Assembly (NCBI GenBank): GCA_009780915.1
Contig: WQZD01000019.1
Coordinates: forward strand, 1 to 55,440
DNA length: 55,440 nucleotides
Direction: 5' to 3'
Origin: Propionibacteriaceae bacterium
GTDB lineage: Bacteria; Actinomycetota; Actinomycetes; Propionibacteriales; Propionibacteriaceae
Position numbers and translations under genes: made by a program. The notes beneath the pieces were generated by a model that ran no database searches, was not told the origin of the DNA, and saw nothing but the letters and a program-made list of their open reading frames with translations. Shown piece after piece: positions 34,217 through 46,100 of this stretch. Each line of letters begins with the position of its first letter. Position 1 is the first letter of the stretch.

Positions 34217-36253
34217 TCACAGACCCAAGATGCCGTGGACGGTGAAGATGGGGATGAAGAGGATCGCCACCATGTTCACCACCTTGATCAAGGCGTTGAG
34301 CCCAGGTCCTGAGGTGTCCTTGGTCGGATCGCCCACCGTGTCGCCCACGACGGCCGCCTTGTGCGCCTCGCTGCCTGTGCCGCCGAACAGACCGTCGGTC
34401 TCGATCAGCTTCTTGGCGTTGTCCCATGCCCCGCCGGCGTTGTTCAACGTCATGGCGAGCATGAGGCCCACGGTGATGATGCCGATGAGCAACCCGGGGA
34501 GGGCCGCCGAGCCGAGGATCCATCCCACGAGGATGGGGGTGACCACGGCGATGGCGCCAGGGACGATCATCTCCTTCAACGCCGCGCTCGTCACGATGTC
34601 GACAGCCTTGGCGTAGTCCGGACGCTGCTCGCCCTTCAGAATCCCTGGGAACTCCTTGAACTGGCGACGCACCTCGACGACGACCTTCATGGCCGCCTTG
34701 GAGACCGCACGCATGGTCACGGAGCTGAAGGCGAACGGCAGCAGGCCGCCGATCAACAAACCGACCAGGATCACGGGGTTCGTGATGGACAGGTCGACAT
34801 TGGCCGTGCCGGCGTGCTCGATCATCTTCCAGTAGTAGTCGGCGAACAGTGCCAAGGCGCCCAACGCGGCCGAACCGATGGCGTAGCCCTTGGTGACGGC
34901 CTTCGTCGTGTTGCCGACGCCGTCGAGGGCGTCGGTGATCTCGCGGACCGTGGCGGGCTGATCGCTCATCTCGGCGATGCCGCCCGCGTTGTCCGTGATC
35001 GGGCCGTAGGAGTCCAGAGCGACGATGATCCCCGCCGTGGACAGCATGGCCATGGCCGCGATCGCGATGCCGTACAGACCGTTGCCGTCGGGTCCGCCAG
35101 CGGCGTAGAAGGCCACGAGGATGCCGATCACGATCGTGACGACAGGCAGGATGGTCGACTCCATACCGTAGGACAGACCGCTGATGACGTTCGTGCCGGC
35201 GCCGTGGTGCGACGCTTCCGCGATCGCCTTGACCGGACGATGGTCGGTGGAGGTGTAGTACTCGGTGATCATGAACATCAAGACCGTGATCACGATGCCC
35301 ACCAGGGCGACCCAGAAATAGGTCATCGAACCGAAGATCCAGTAGGTGATGCCCGCGAAGGCGGCAGCCGAGAGGATCGCCGCCGTGTAGACGCCCTTGT
35401 ACAGGGCGTTCATGATCTTGTTCGTCTTGCCCAATCGCACGACGAAGACCGAGATGATGCTGGCCAGGATGGCCGCCGAACCCAACGCCATGGGGAAGAC
35501 GACCTCGCGGCTGGCGAATCCGCCACCGGAGACCATGGCGCCGATGAGCATGGCAGCCAGCATCGTGACCGCATAGGTCTCGAACAGGTCGGCGCCCATG
35601 CCGGCGCAGTCGCCGACGTTGTCACCGACGTTGTCGGCGATGGTGGCGGGGTTGCGCGGATCGTCCTCAGGCAGGCCGACCTCGACCTTGCCGACGATGT
35701 CGGCGCCCACGTCCGCCGCCTTGGTGTAGATGCCGCCGCCCACGCGGGCGAACAACGACATCAATGAGGCGCCGAGGCCGAAGCCGATGAGCATGTTCGT
35801 GTCGCGGAAGATGATGTAGCTGATGCTGACGCCCAGCATGGACAAGCCGACCACCGCCAAACCGGTGACCGCGCCGCCATGGAAGGCCACATCCAGAGCC
35901 GCCTTCAGGGACTTCCTCGCTGCCGCCGCCGTGCGGACGTTGGCGCGCACCGACACGTTCATGCCGATGAACCCCGCCAAGCCGCTCGCGATCGCTCCGG
36001 CGATGAAACTCAGGGACAGGGCCCACCCGAGGGCGAACCCGATCACCAGTCCGATGACCACCGCGACGATCGCGATGGTCTGGTATTGCCGCTTGAGATA
36101 CGCCATGGCACCCTCTTGGATGGCATGAGCGATCTCGCGCATTCTCTCGTCTCCCGAATCCTGGCGCATGATTCGAGTCGCCAGTAGCACCGCTACGAGC
36201 ACGCTGATGAGCCCCACGACGGGGGCCACATAAATGAATAACGCCAAATCCAT
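34217..36253 (-). CDS. hppA: Membrane proton-translocating pyrophosphatase
   Basis: 678 residues with roughly 16 helices. It hydrolyses pyrophosphate and pumps ions across the membrane. Acidic substrate motifs are intact: GGGIYTKAADVGADIVGKVE with DDPRNPATIADNVGDNVGDCAG, and near the end NNAGGAWDNAKK with VGDTVGDPTKDTSGP. The diagnostic site reads GNTTKAVTKGYAIGSA. Lysine where K+-dependent enzymes have alanine, and Thr three residues on, place it in the K+-independent, H+-pumping class. The ATG at 36253 has GAGGAAAA 6 nt upstream. It is monocistronic by appearance, closed by a strong hairpin. Confidence 0.96.
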   Translation of the reverse strand: MDLALFIYVAPVVGLISVLVAVLLATRIMRQDSGDERMREIAHAIQEGAMAYLKRQYQTIAIVAVVIGLVIGFALGWALSLSFIAGAIASGLAGFIGMNVSVRANVRTAAAARKSLKAALDVAFHGGAVTGLAVVGLSMLGVSISYIIFRDTNMLIGFGLGASLMSLFARVGGGIYTKAADVGADIVGKVEVGLPEDDPRNPATIADNVGDNVGDCAGMGADLFETYAVTMLAAMLIGAMVSGGGFASREVVFPMALGSAAILASIISVFVVRLGKTNKIMNALYKGVYTAAILSAAAFAGITYWIFGSMTYFWVALVGIVITVLMFMITEYYTSTDHRPVKAIAEASHHGAGTNVISGLSYGMESTILPVVTIVIGILVAFYAAGGPDGNGLYGIAIAAMAMLSTAGIIVALDSYGPITDNAGGIAEMSDQPATVREITDALDGVGNTTKAVTKGYAIGSAALGALALFADYYWKMIEHAGTANVDLSITNPVILVGLLIGGLLPFAFSSVTMRAVSKAAMKVVVEVRRQFKEFPGILKGEQRPDYAKAVDIVTSAALKEMIVPGAIAVVTPILVGWILGSAALPGLLIGIITVGLMLAMTLNNAGGAWDNAKKLIETDGLFGGTGSEAHKAAVVGDTVGDPTKDTSGPGLNALIKVVNMVAILFIPIFTVHGILGL

Positions 36254-36729
36254 ACTTTTCCTCTATCCCATACGCGGACGACATCGGCATCGAACCGCGC
36301 TTGGGTGTGGCGGCTCGGGTGCGAGACGTACGCTGTGTCAGTCAGTTCCTGTGTGCAGGCTGCGACCAGTCCGTGAATGCGGTGGTGAAACCGCCAGATC
36401 GACGACCTTCTCTCCCCCGGTGACGCGCTGTTCGCGAGGGGGATTCGCGCCGACAGTTTGAGGATTGTGCGGTGACAATGGCGACACCACACCCTCTCCA
36501 CCTGTCGGGACCACACCAGCATTGGGGGCCAACTCCATCACCATGTTGCTGATTATTCCACATACATCACGGCTGTATGACCACCGACGGTGAGTACGCG
36601 ATGTGACGAGGTTGGTGCCAGCGCGTCGCCGTCCAGGATATGCGACGACGAGACGAGACGAAGGTGGTGGCGCGTACGTGATTCGCGGTGGCGTCCACGC
36701 GCCGTGGCCGACCACATCAGATCTGGTCG
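36254..36729. other. Intergenic region upstream of hppA
   Basis: 476 bp. I see no credible gene; short open frames in it have no ribosome site and an Arg/Ser-rich composition typical of noncoding GC-rich DNA. It must hold the hppA promoter and the end of the small ParB-like gene's transcript, but I could not mark a convincing promoter or terminator. Confidence 0.4.
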
Positions 36730-37119
36730 TCAAGCCCCGAGATTCGCCACTCGACAAGGGATGTCAGTGTTCTCGTCCGTGTAGTAACTCGCGCAGACGC
36801 GATGGTATCCGTCCGCGATCTGGAGGGGACTGCCCGTATGGATGTCTCCTCGTACCACGAGGATCGGCGACAGGGCCTCTCCATCGCGAATCTTGATCAA
36901 ATCGTTAGCAACGTGTTTATTGTCCACTGGCAGGAGCGGCAGTCGGGAAGCACGCAGGATGTCCTTGGCCTTCTGGTGGACGGTCGTCGCCTCGCGCAAT
37001 CCGTCCACCAGACGTGTGGCCGTGGCATCGTCGGCCAGGAGACGAAGGAAAGCCATCGCCGCTGGATAGTCGTGGTCTTCGGGCGAGTCCAGCCATCTGA
37101 CCTGTGTCGTGGCACTCAC
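36730..37119 (-). CDS. Conserved small protein with a ParB/Srx-like core
   Basis: 129 residues from GTG 37119. The sequence runs from VRWLDSPEDHDYPAAMAFL to a compact core: KDILRASRLPLLPVDN, KIRDGEALSPILVVRG and LQIADGYHRVCASYY. The G-x-HR-x-x-A pattern after a beta-hairpin recalls ParB/sulfiredoxin-fold proteins. I recognise it as a widespread family of unknown function. The start is uncertain: GTG 37119 overlaps the TGA of the giant repeat protein (GTGA), while ATG 37152 would add 11 residues. It is encoded directly downstream of, and coupled to, the giant gene, though nothing in it suggests a surface role. Confidence 0.75.
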   Translation of the reverse strand: MSATTQVRWLDSPEDHDYPAAMAFLRLLADDATATRLVDGLREATTVHQKAKDILRASRLPLLPVDNKHVANDLIKIRDGEALSPILVVRGDIHTGSPLQIADGYHRVCASYYTDENTDIPCRVANLGA

Positions 37120-40100
37120 ATCGTCCACCGTCGTCGCATCAGGCCCGCCCATCGGCGGCTCGGGTCGAGGCGGGCGGCTGGCGGCCCCCAGTATGGCGAG
37201 GCGTGAACCGGAGGTGGCGCCACTGACCCGCCCGTGGGGATCGACGGCACCCCCGACAGGAAGGTCTGGCTCAGGGACGGCGACGACGTCACGGTCACGG
37301 TGGTCCCGCTGTCCGTGGGGGTGGTCGTCGCGGTGGCGTCGGCCGTGTTCGAGATAGACCCCGTCACCGCGTCGGCGCTGACGATCGTGTAGTCGGGCAG
37401 GGTGCACACGACGCTCTCCTGCGGCCCCAGACGCACGTCGGACAGCGTCACCGTCTGTGCCGTCGTGCCCGCGCCGGTGACACAGGCTGCGTCCTGGACG
37501 TCCGCGAGCTTCCCAGCCCCGGTGAAAACCATCTCGTTCAGGTGCAGGTTCGTCAGAGTCACGTTGCCTGTGTTCGTCAGAATGAAGGTGTACGCGATGG
37601 AACCGCCCACCGTCACGGCCCCATGCAGGCCAGATTTCACCAGAGTGAGGTTCGGGGCCGCGTCCACCCCCACTGTCACCGATGTGGCCGCACTCGTCTC
37701 GAGGACCCCCGTCTCCGTCGTGCCTGACACCCGGGCGGAGTTCACCACGTGACCCGCGTCGATGTCCTCCTGCGTCACCGTGTACACGCCTGTGCAGGTC
37801 ATCGACTGCTGGGGACCCAACGTCGTGGCCGGGCAGGACAGCCCCTCGTGGACCTGGTCCAGCATCGGGTCGGAGGCGACGACGCCGGTGAGGGTTCCGG
37901 TGCCCCGGTTGGTCACGAGCACGGAGTACGTGATCGTCTCGCCCGCACGGGAGACGCTGGCCTTGTCGGCGGTCTTGACGGCGTCGAGTTGGACGACATC
38001 CACGACGACTTCCGACTCGGGGCTGACCACGCTCCTGCCCGAGGGGTCCAGCCCATGGGCGGTGGCCACGGTGGGCACGTGCTGCTGGTCGATGTCGTCC
38101 TGGGTCACCTCGTAATCGGCGGTGCACGTCATGGACTCCCCCGGGTCGAGAGTGGTCTGAGGGCAGGTGATCGGCACGTGCGCGCGGTCGAGCATGGGCT
38201 CGCTGACCCAGATGTCCAGCATCGGTGTGGATCCAGTGTTGCTCACCTCGAAGGAGTACTCCACCTCGTCGCCAGCCGCGGCCACCGTCCTCGGGTCCGC
38301 CGTGACACGTACCTCCAATCTCGGCACCCCCACGTCGACGGTGGACGGAGCGCTGGTGACGGTCTGACCCTGGGGATTCTGGCCGGACGCGGTGGCGGTG
38401 TTCTCGATCCCGCCGTTGGCGATGTCAGCCGCGGTGGCGTCGTACGTGGCCGTGCAGGTCATGGACGCCCCTGCCGCCAATGACGTCGCCGGACAGGTGA
38501 CGGGCGTCGTGGACGGGAAGAGTGGATCGATGACCGTCACATCGCTCAGCGGCGTGCCACCTGCGTTCACGACCTGGAAGGAGTAGACGATCTGGTCGCC
38601 GGCGTCGATGACGGTGATCTGGTCGGCGGTCTTGGTCAGCTCGATCCTGGACACGCCCACCTCGGCCACCGATGTGTCGCTGATGATTGTCGTCCCTGAT
38701 GAGTCGACTCCCGACACCGTCGCGGTATTCGTCAGTCGAGGGGCGCTCACATCGGCCTGGGTGACGGTGTACTGCGCCGTGCATGTCATGGACTGCCCGG
38801 GAAGCACAGTGGTCGCAGGGCAGAGGATGTCTGTGTGGGCGGCCGACAGCATGGGATCCTGGACAGCGACGCCGGTGAGGGCGCTCGACCCGGTGTTCGT
38901 GACGAGGAAGCTGTACCCGATGACGTCCCCGGCCTTGCTGATCCAGGTCCGATCCGCGGTCTTCGCCAGGACGAGGCCGGACACGCTCACGGTCGCCGTG
39001 TCGGGATTGCTGGACACCACCGCCCCTGCCGAGTCGACCCCTGACGCCGAGGCCGTGTTGGTCACATGTCTGGCGACGACGTCCGCGCCCGTCACGGCAT
39101 ATGTCGCTGTGCAGGTCATCGACTCCCCCGCCGCCAGGCTCGTAGCTGGACACGAGATCGCCGCGTGGGCGCTGGCCAGCATCGGGTCTGTGATCGTCAC
39201 ATTCGTCACGGGGCCGGCGCCATCGTTGGCCACCAGGAAGGAGTAGGACACCTGGTCACCGACGCTCCTGACACTGGCTGTGCTGGCGGTCTTCGTCAGG
39301 TCGAGGCTGGACACCCACACCGTCGCCGTGGATCCCGGCGTCGTCACGTGGGCGCCTGTGGGGTCGACGCCTGTGGCGATGGCCGTGTTCTGGATCCGCC
39401 CGGCATCGATGTCGGCCCGCGTCACCGTGTACGTCGCCGTGCACGTCAGTGTCTGGCCAGGGTCCACCGCGGTGGCTGGGCAGGAGATGGGGTCGCCAGC
39501 CGCTGCCAACAGAGGGTCGGAAACTGTGACGCTGTGCAGAGCCACGCCGCCTGTGTTGGTGACGGCCAGGGAGTACGTCACGTGGTCGCCCACACTCATG
39601 ACGGTGTGCCTGTTCGCCGTCTTGTCCAGGGTCATGCTCGCCACGGGCACGGTGACGGTCGACGATTCGCTCGTCACCGTCTCCCCTGTCGGATCGTTGC
39701 CGTGCACCGACGCCGTGTTGGTCGCCTGCCCGGCGACGATGTCCGCGTCGGTGACTGTCGTGTCGGCTGTGCAGGTCATCGATTGGTGGGACGTGAGCGT
39801 CGTCAACGGACACTCCACCGTCACTCCCGCCGAGTCGAGCGCGGGATCCACCACGTGTGTCCCCGTGATGGTCACTCCTGAGGTGTTGGTGACCTGGAAG
39901 GAGTAGCCGATGTGATCGCCAGCCCTGGTCACCGAGGGCCTGTCGGCCGTCTTGACCAGGGAGAGGCTGACGACGGGAACCGTCACCGTGGACGGCGGGC
40001 TGGTGACGCTGTGTCCACGCGGATCCGTCCCGGTCGCCGTGGCGGTGTTGACCACCGCACCAGCGGCCACGTCCGCCGAGCCCACTGTGGAAGCGGCTGT

Positions 40101-43100
40101 GCAGGTCATCGACGCGCCAGCGCTCAACACCGTCCCAGGACACGAGACGCTGACACCGGCGGCGTCGAGGAGCGGATCCTGGACAGCGACCCCGGTCAGC
40201 GCCTCGCCACCGCTGTTGGTCACCGCGAAGGAGTAATCGACGACATCACCGAGGTGCTGGACAGTGGGCGGGTCAGCGGTCTTCAGCACGGTCAGTCCCG
40301 TCCTCACCACCGTGGCGGTCGATGGTCGACTGGTCACATCGCGACCTGACGGATCGGTCCCCTGGACAGTCGCCGAGTTGGTCAGTGGCGCCGAATCCAG
40401 GTCGGCTTGGGTGACAGCGTAGATGGCCGTGCACACGGTCGACGCGCCCGGTGACAACGCGGAGATCGGACACGTGACGCCCACACCGGCCGCCATCAGC
40501 ATGGCGTCGTCGACGGCCACATGGGTCAAGGGCTCGCCGCCCGTGTTGGTCACAGCGAAGCTGTACGTCACATGCTGTCCCACGTAGGACATGGTGGGCG
40601 GATCGACTGTCTTCGCGACTGATATGCCTGAGACCCCCACCCGCGTCGACGACTCTTCGCTCGTGATGGTCGCCCCTGACAGATTCGTGCCGTGGGCTGT
40701 CGCCGTGTTGACGACCTGTCCGGCGGCTATGTCGGTCTGCGTGACGGCATAGGTCGCGGAACACGTCACTGACTGCCCGGGGCTCAAGGCGGTACGTGGA
40801 CACGTGATCTGGTCCTGAACCGACCCGAGTGACGGATCGACCACCGTGACATCGCTGAGGTCGGACGTCCCCGTGTTCGTGATGACGAAGGAGTACCCGA
40901 TCAGGTCCCCGACGGCCGACACGGTCGTGCGATCGGCGGACTTGACCAAGTCGAGATCCGACACAGGCGTCGAGACCGTGGACGGCTGACTGCTCACATC
41001 CTGCTGGGAGGGACCCACCGCGCTGGCCGTCGCGGTGTTCACCACGGATCCCGTGTCGAGGTCGGTCTGGGTCACGGTGTAGGACGCGGAGCACGTCATC
41101 GTCGCGCCGGCGCCCAGGCTCGTGGACGGGCATGCCACCGCCACGCCCGCCGCCTCGAGCATCGGGTCGGACACGGTGACCGCGGTCAGGGGGAGGTCGC
41201 CGGGGTTCGCCACCTGGAAGGTGTAGCGCAGGATGTCACCGACCGTGTTGACCGTCGCATGATCCGCAGTCTTCACCAGCGTGATGTCGACGATATCTGT
41301 CGTGACCATGGATGTGTCGCTGCTCACCTGGTCGCCATTGGAGTCATCGCCGATGGCTGTGGCCGTGTTGACGACTTTGCCCACGAGGAGGTCCGACGTG
41401 GACACGGTGTGGGTCGCGGCGCAGGTCATCGACTGCCCTGCGTCGAGCGCCGTGCTCGGGCAGGTCACAGTCTCGTGATACGCGGTCAGCAGGGGGTCGA
41501 CGATTCCCACATCAGTCAGAGCCGCGTCCCCGGTGTTCGTGACGTCGAAGGTGTACGCGATGACGTCGCCCTCATGCGACACGCTCGTCTTGTCCGCCGA
41601 CTTCACCAGGCGGAGCCCCGCCACGTCGACCGTCGCTGTCGACTCGTCGGAGGTGATGGTCGTGCCGGAGGGATCCTGGGCTGTGGCGGTGGCCGAGTTC
41701 GTCAGGGCGCCAGCGGCGAGATCCTGGGCGGTGACTGTGTACTGCGCGGCGCACGTCATCGACGCGCTCGGCGCCAGAGCGTCCGACGGACATGCCACAC
41801 TCACGTGCGCCGCATCCAGCATGGGGTCCGCCACCGACACATCACTCAAGGGAAGCGACCCGATGTTGCGGACGTCGAAGGAGTAGGACACCATCTGCCC
41901 GACCCGGGCGATGATCGAGGGGTCGACGGTCTTCTGAATCGTCACGGCCGCCACATCGGCGCGTGCTGAGGCCTGCGGACTGGTCACAGGGTCCGACCAC
42001 GGGTCCGTGCCGTGGACGGTCGCCGTGTTCCCCAACGGCCCGGCGTTGAGATCCGCCTGGGTCAGGGTGTGCTGGGCTGTGCATGTCATGGACTCCCCGG
42101 CGGCCAAGGCAGTGGTCGGGCACGAGACACTGACCTGTGCGGCATCGAGCATGGGATCGACGATCGACACATCGGTGAGCGGCACTGCGCCGGTGTTGGA
42201 CACCGCGAAGGAGAACCTCACCGTCTGTCCCACCTGCGTGAGAACCGTGGGCGTCACTGTCTTCACCAACCCGAGACCAGACACGGGAACCGTCACGGTG
42301 GAGGAATCGCTGGTGATCTGATCACCCGCCAGGTGCGTGGCCACGGCTGTCGCCGTGTTCGCCACATGGCCTGCGGCGATGTCCGCCGAGGTCACCGTGT
42401 ACTGCGCTGTGCAGACCATGGACTCCCCCGCGCTGAGAACGGTCAGGGGGCATGTCACCGGCGCGTGGGCGGCGTCCAGCATGGGGTCCTGGACGGCGAT
42501 GTCGGACAGAGGGCCTGTGCCGACGTTGGTGATCGTGAACCCGTACCCGATGACATCACCGACCGCTGACACGGTGTGCGTGTCGGCGAGTTTCACCACC
42601 TGGAGATCCGAGACCGTCGTGGTCACAGTCGACGGCTCGCTGACCACGTCGATCCCGCCGGAGGTCGTCCCCTGCGCGGTGGCCGTGTTGGTCACCTCCT
42701 GTGCGGTGATGTCCGCTTGAGTGACGGTGTAGTCGCCGACACAGGTCATCGACGCCCCCGGCGCGAGCGACGTGCTCGGGCACGACACCGTCACATGAGC
42801 CGCCTCCAGCATCGGATCGCTGACCGACACCGAGGACAGCGCGATCGAGCCTGTGTTCGTCACCTCGATGGAGTATCGCAGCGCCTCGCCCACCCGGGTG
42901 ACGGTGAGGGGGTCGGCGGTCTTGCTCGCCGTGATGCTCGCCACATCCACGATCGCATCCGCTTCGGGACTGGTCACGCTCGCCCCGTCTGGGCCTGTGG
43001 CCGTCGCCGTGGCCGTGTTCTTCACCTGGCCTGTGGTCGTGTTGGCGGCAGTCACCGTGAAGGTGGCGGCGCAGGTCGTCGACTCGCCCGGTTGGAGCGT

Positions 43101-46100
43101 CGTCACAGGGCAGGATGGCTGGATCGTGCCCAACAAGGGATCATGGATGACCAGATCATCGAGCACGACGGACGTGTCATTGGTCACATCGAACGAGTAC
43201 GTCACCGTGTCGCCTATCCGTACCACCTGCGTGTCCGCTGTCTTCGCCAGTGACAATCCTTCGATGCCCACATGCGCGGAGGCCGTCGGACTCGTCACGG
43301 TCGTGCCGTACGTGTCGAGGGCGGACGCGGTGGCGGTGTTGTCGATCTCCCCCGCCGCCAGATCCGACGCGAGGACCGTGTAGGTGGCCGTGCACACCAC
43401 ACTCGCTCCGGGAGCCAGAGCCCCTGTCGGACATGTCGGCGCCGTCGCCAAGGACGGATCGTCGATGCTCACCCCGGACAGCGACACCCGTCCAGTGTTT
43501 TTCACCGTGAAGGTGTACGTCACCGTGTCACCGACCTGCGCGACCTGAGGAGCGGCGGTCTTCGTCAACGACACACTCGTCACCCACACCAGGGCCGTGG
43601 ACGCCCCACTGGTGACGAAATCCCCGCCGGCGTCCGTTCCGATGGCGGTGGCTGTGTTCGTGACCATTCCAGAGGCGATGTCCGCCGACGTCACCGTGTA
43701 GTCAGCCACACACGTCATGCCCTCCGTGACGTCGAGCGCCTGCTGGGGACAGGCGGCGACCACACCCTCGGACGCCAGCACAGGGTCGAAGACGGTGATG
43801 TTCTCCACGGGCACGTGTCCGGTGTTGTGCACCTCGAAGGTGAAATGGATGACGTCGCCAGCCTTCGTGACCGTCTGCCTATCGGCCACTTTGACCACGC
43901 TGAGGGACGCCACGAGAACCGTCGCCGTCGACGGCGCGCTGGTGGCGACTCGTCCGAAGGGGTCGACACCCGAGGCGGTGACGATGTTCACGATCTGCCC
44001 AGCGGCGATGTCGTCCGGCGTGGCGGGGTAGACGCCCGTGCAGACCATGGACGCCCCCGAGACGAGGACTGTGGCCGGACACGAGATCGGCGCCAACGCG
44101 TCCGTCAGCATCCCGTCGCTCACCGCGACCTGGGTCAAGGGCGTGTCACCCGTGTTCTCGACATGGAAGGAGAACGTGACCTGGTCGCCAGCCTGGGTCA
44201 CTGTCGCCCGATCGGACGTCTTCTCCACGGCGATGCTCGACACGGGCGTGCTCGCCGTCGACACGGGGCTCGTGACCGTGTCTGACGCCGAGTCCACCCC
44301 TGTGGCTGTGGCTGTGTTGATGACTTTGTTGGCGATCAGGTCGGTGGCAGACACGGTGTACTCGGCGGTGCAGGTCATCGACTCGTCAGGCACGAGCGTG
44401 TCGCTCGGGCAGTCGATGACGGTGCCCGAGTCCGTCAAGGTCGAGTCGCTCACACTGATCCCCGTCAGTGTCTCATGGCTCCTGTTCGTCACGAGGAAGG
44501 AGTATGTGATGATGTCGCCAGCCATGGAGACGCTGGGAGGGTCGGCGGTTTTGATGACTTCGAGTGGGGAGACGTACTCGGTCATGGTCGACTCGGGACT
44601 GGTGACAGTCGTCCCCCAGGGATCCACTCCGGTGGCTGTGGCCGTGTTCACGACCTGACCGCTGGCGATGTCGTCGTCCGTGACGATATACGTCGCCGTG
44701 CAGACGATCATCTCGCCCGGATCGAGGGTCGTCTTGGGGCAATGGACGATCGACGCCACGCTGGCCAGAGAGGGGTCGATGATCGTGACCACCGTGAGCG
44801 GAACACTGCCAGTGTTCGTCACGGTGAAGGTGAAGTCGACATGGTCCCCCGCGTCCGACACGGCGACACGGTCAGCGGTCTTGACCACTGAGATCGCCGA
44901 CGTGTCGACGGTCGCCGTCGACGGGTCCGAGACGACCACCTCCCTGGTCGGGTCCTGCCCGGAGGCGGTGGCCGTGTTCACGATCTGAGTGGCGAGCATG
45001 TCTGCGGGTTGGACGGTGTACGTCGCGGTGCATGTCATCGACTCACCCACAGCCAGGGAGTCCGCAGGACAACTCGGCGTCACACCAGCGGCGGCGAGCA
45101 TCGGGTCGTCGACACTGACCAGGGTCAAGGGAGTCTGACCCGTGTTCGTCACGTCGAAGGTGTAGCCCACCTGGTCTCCGGCCTCCATGACCGAGGGGCG
45201 GTCCGCAGTCTTCACGACGCTGATCGAGGAGACGAGCACCGTCTGGGAGGATGCCGTGCTCGTCGTCAGCCCACCCAAGGGGTCCATGCCCGACACTGTC
45301 GCCGTGTTGTCGACACGTCCAGCGGCGATGTCGGCGTCAGTGGTCACGTACCGTGCCGTGCACGTCTCACGAGCGCCAGGGTACAGCGTCGTCGCGGGAC
45401 ACTGGACAGGCGCACCGGCCGCCGTCAACATAGCGTCGTTCACCGTCACGAGAGTCAGGGGCACAGCGCCCGTGTTGACGACGTCGAAGAAGTACGTGAT
45501 CTGGTCCCCCGCCTCAGAGACCATCAGCCGATTGGAGCTCTTGTCGAGCGAGAGCGCGGCGACCCCCACGGTCACCGTCGACGGAGGCACGCCCACCTCG
45601 TTGCCCGACGAGTCAGTGCCCGACACGGTCACCGTGTTGGTGATCGACTTCGCCGCGATGTCCGCTGGCCTGACCGTGTACTCCGCCGTGCAGATCATGG
45701 ACTCAGCGGGAACCAGTGTCGTCTTGGGGCAGTTCTCAGGAATCTGGAAGACGTCCAACATCGGGTCGTGCAAGGTGAGGTCGTTCAGGACGGAGTTCCC
45801 CGAGTTGGTGACCAGGAACTCGTACGTGATCACGTCACCCGCTTGGTGGACCACCATGGGCGAGGCGGTCTTCGCCACTTCCACGTCGGACACCCATACC
45901 GTCAATGATGCCTGTGGCGTCTCGACATGGATCCCTCCGGGTTCCGACGCCGTCGCCGTGGCGAGGTTGACGATCTTCCCCGCGTCGAGATCGGCTTGTG
46001 TGACGAGGTACAACGCCGTGCAGGTCATCGTCGCACCCGCCGCCAAGGACGTGCTCGGACACGACACACTGACACCCGCCGCCGTGAGCATGGCGTCCTG

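Noticed and set aside
36193-36522. Minus-strand frames running from the hppA start into its upstream region
   Set aside because: They overlap the true hppA start out of frame and show no conserved pattern.
45009-45908. Long plus-strand frames opposite the giant repeat protein (also 39066-39881, 46395-47657)
   Set aside because: Arg/His/Gly-rich antisense translations that follow the 340-bp repeat period; the sense frame has signal peptide and domains.
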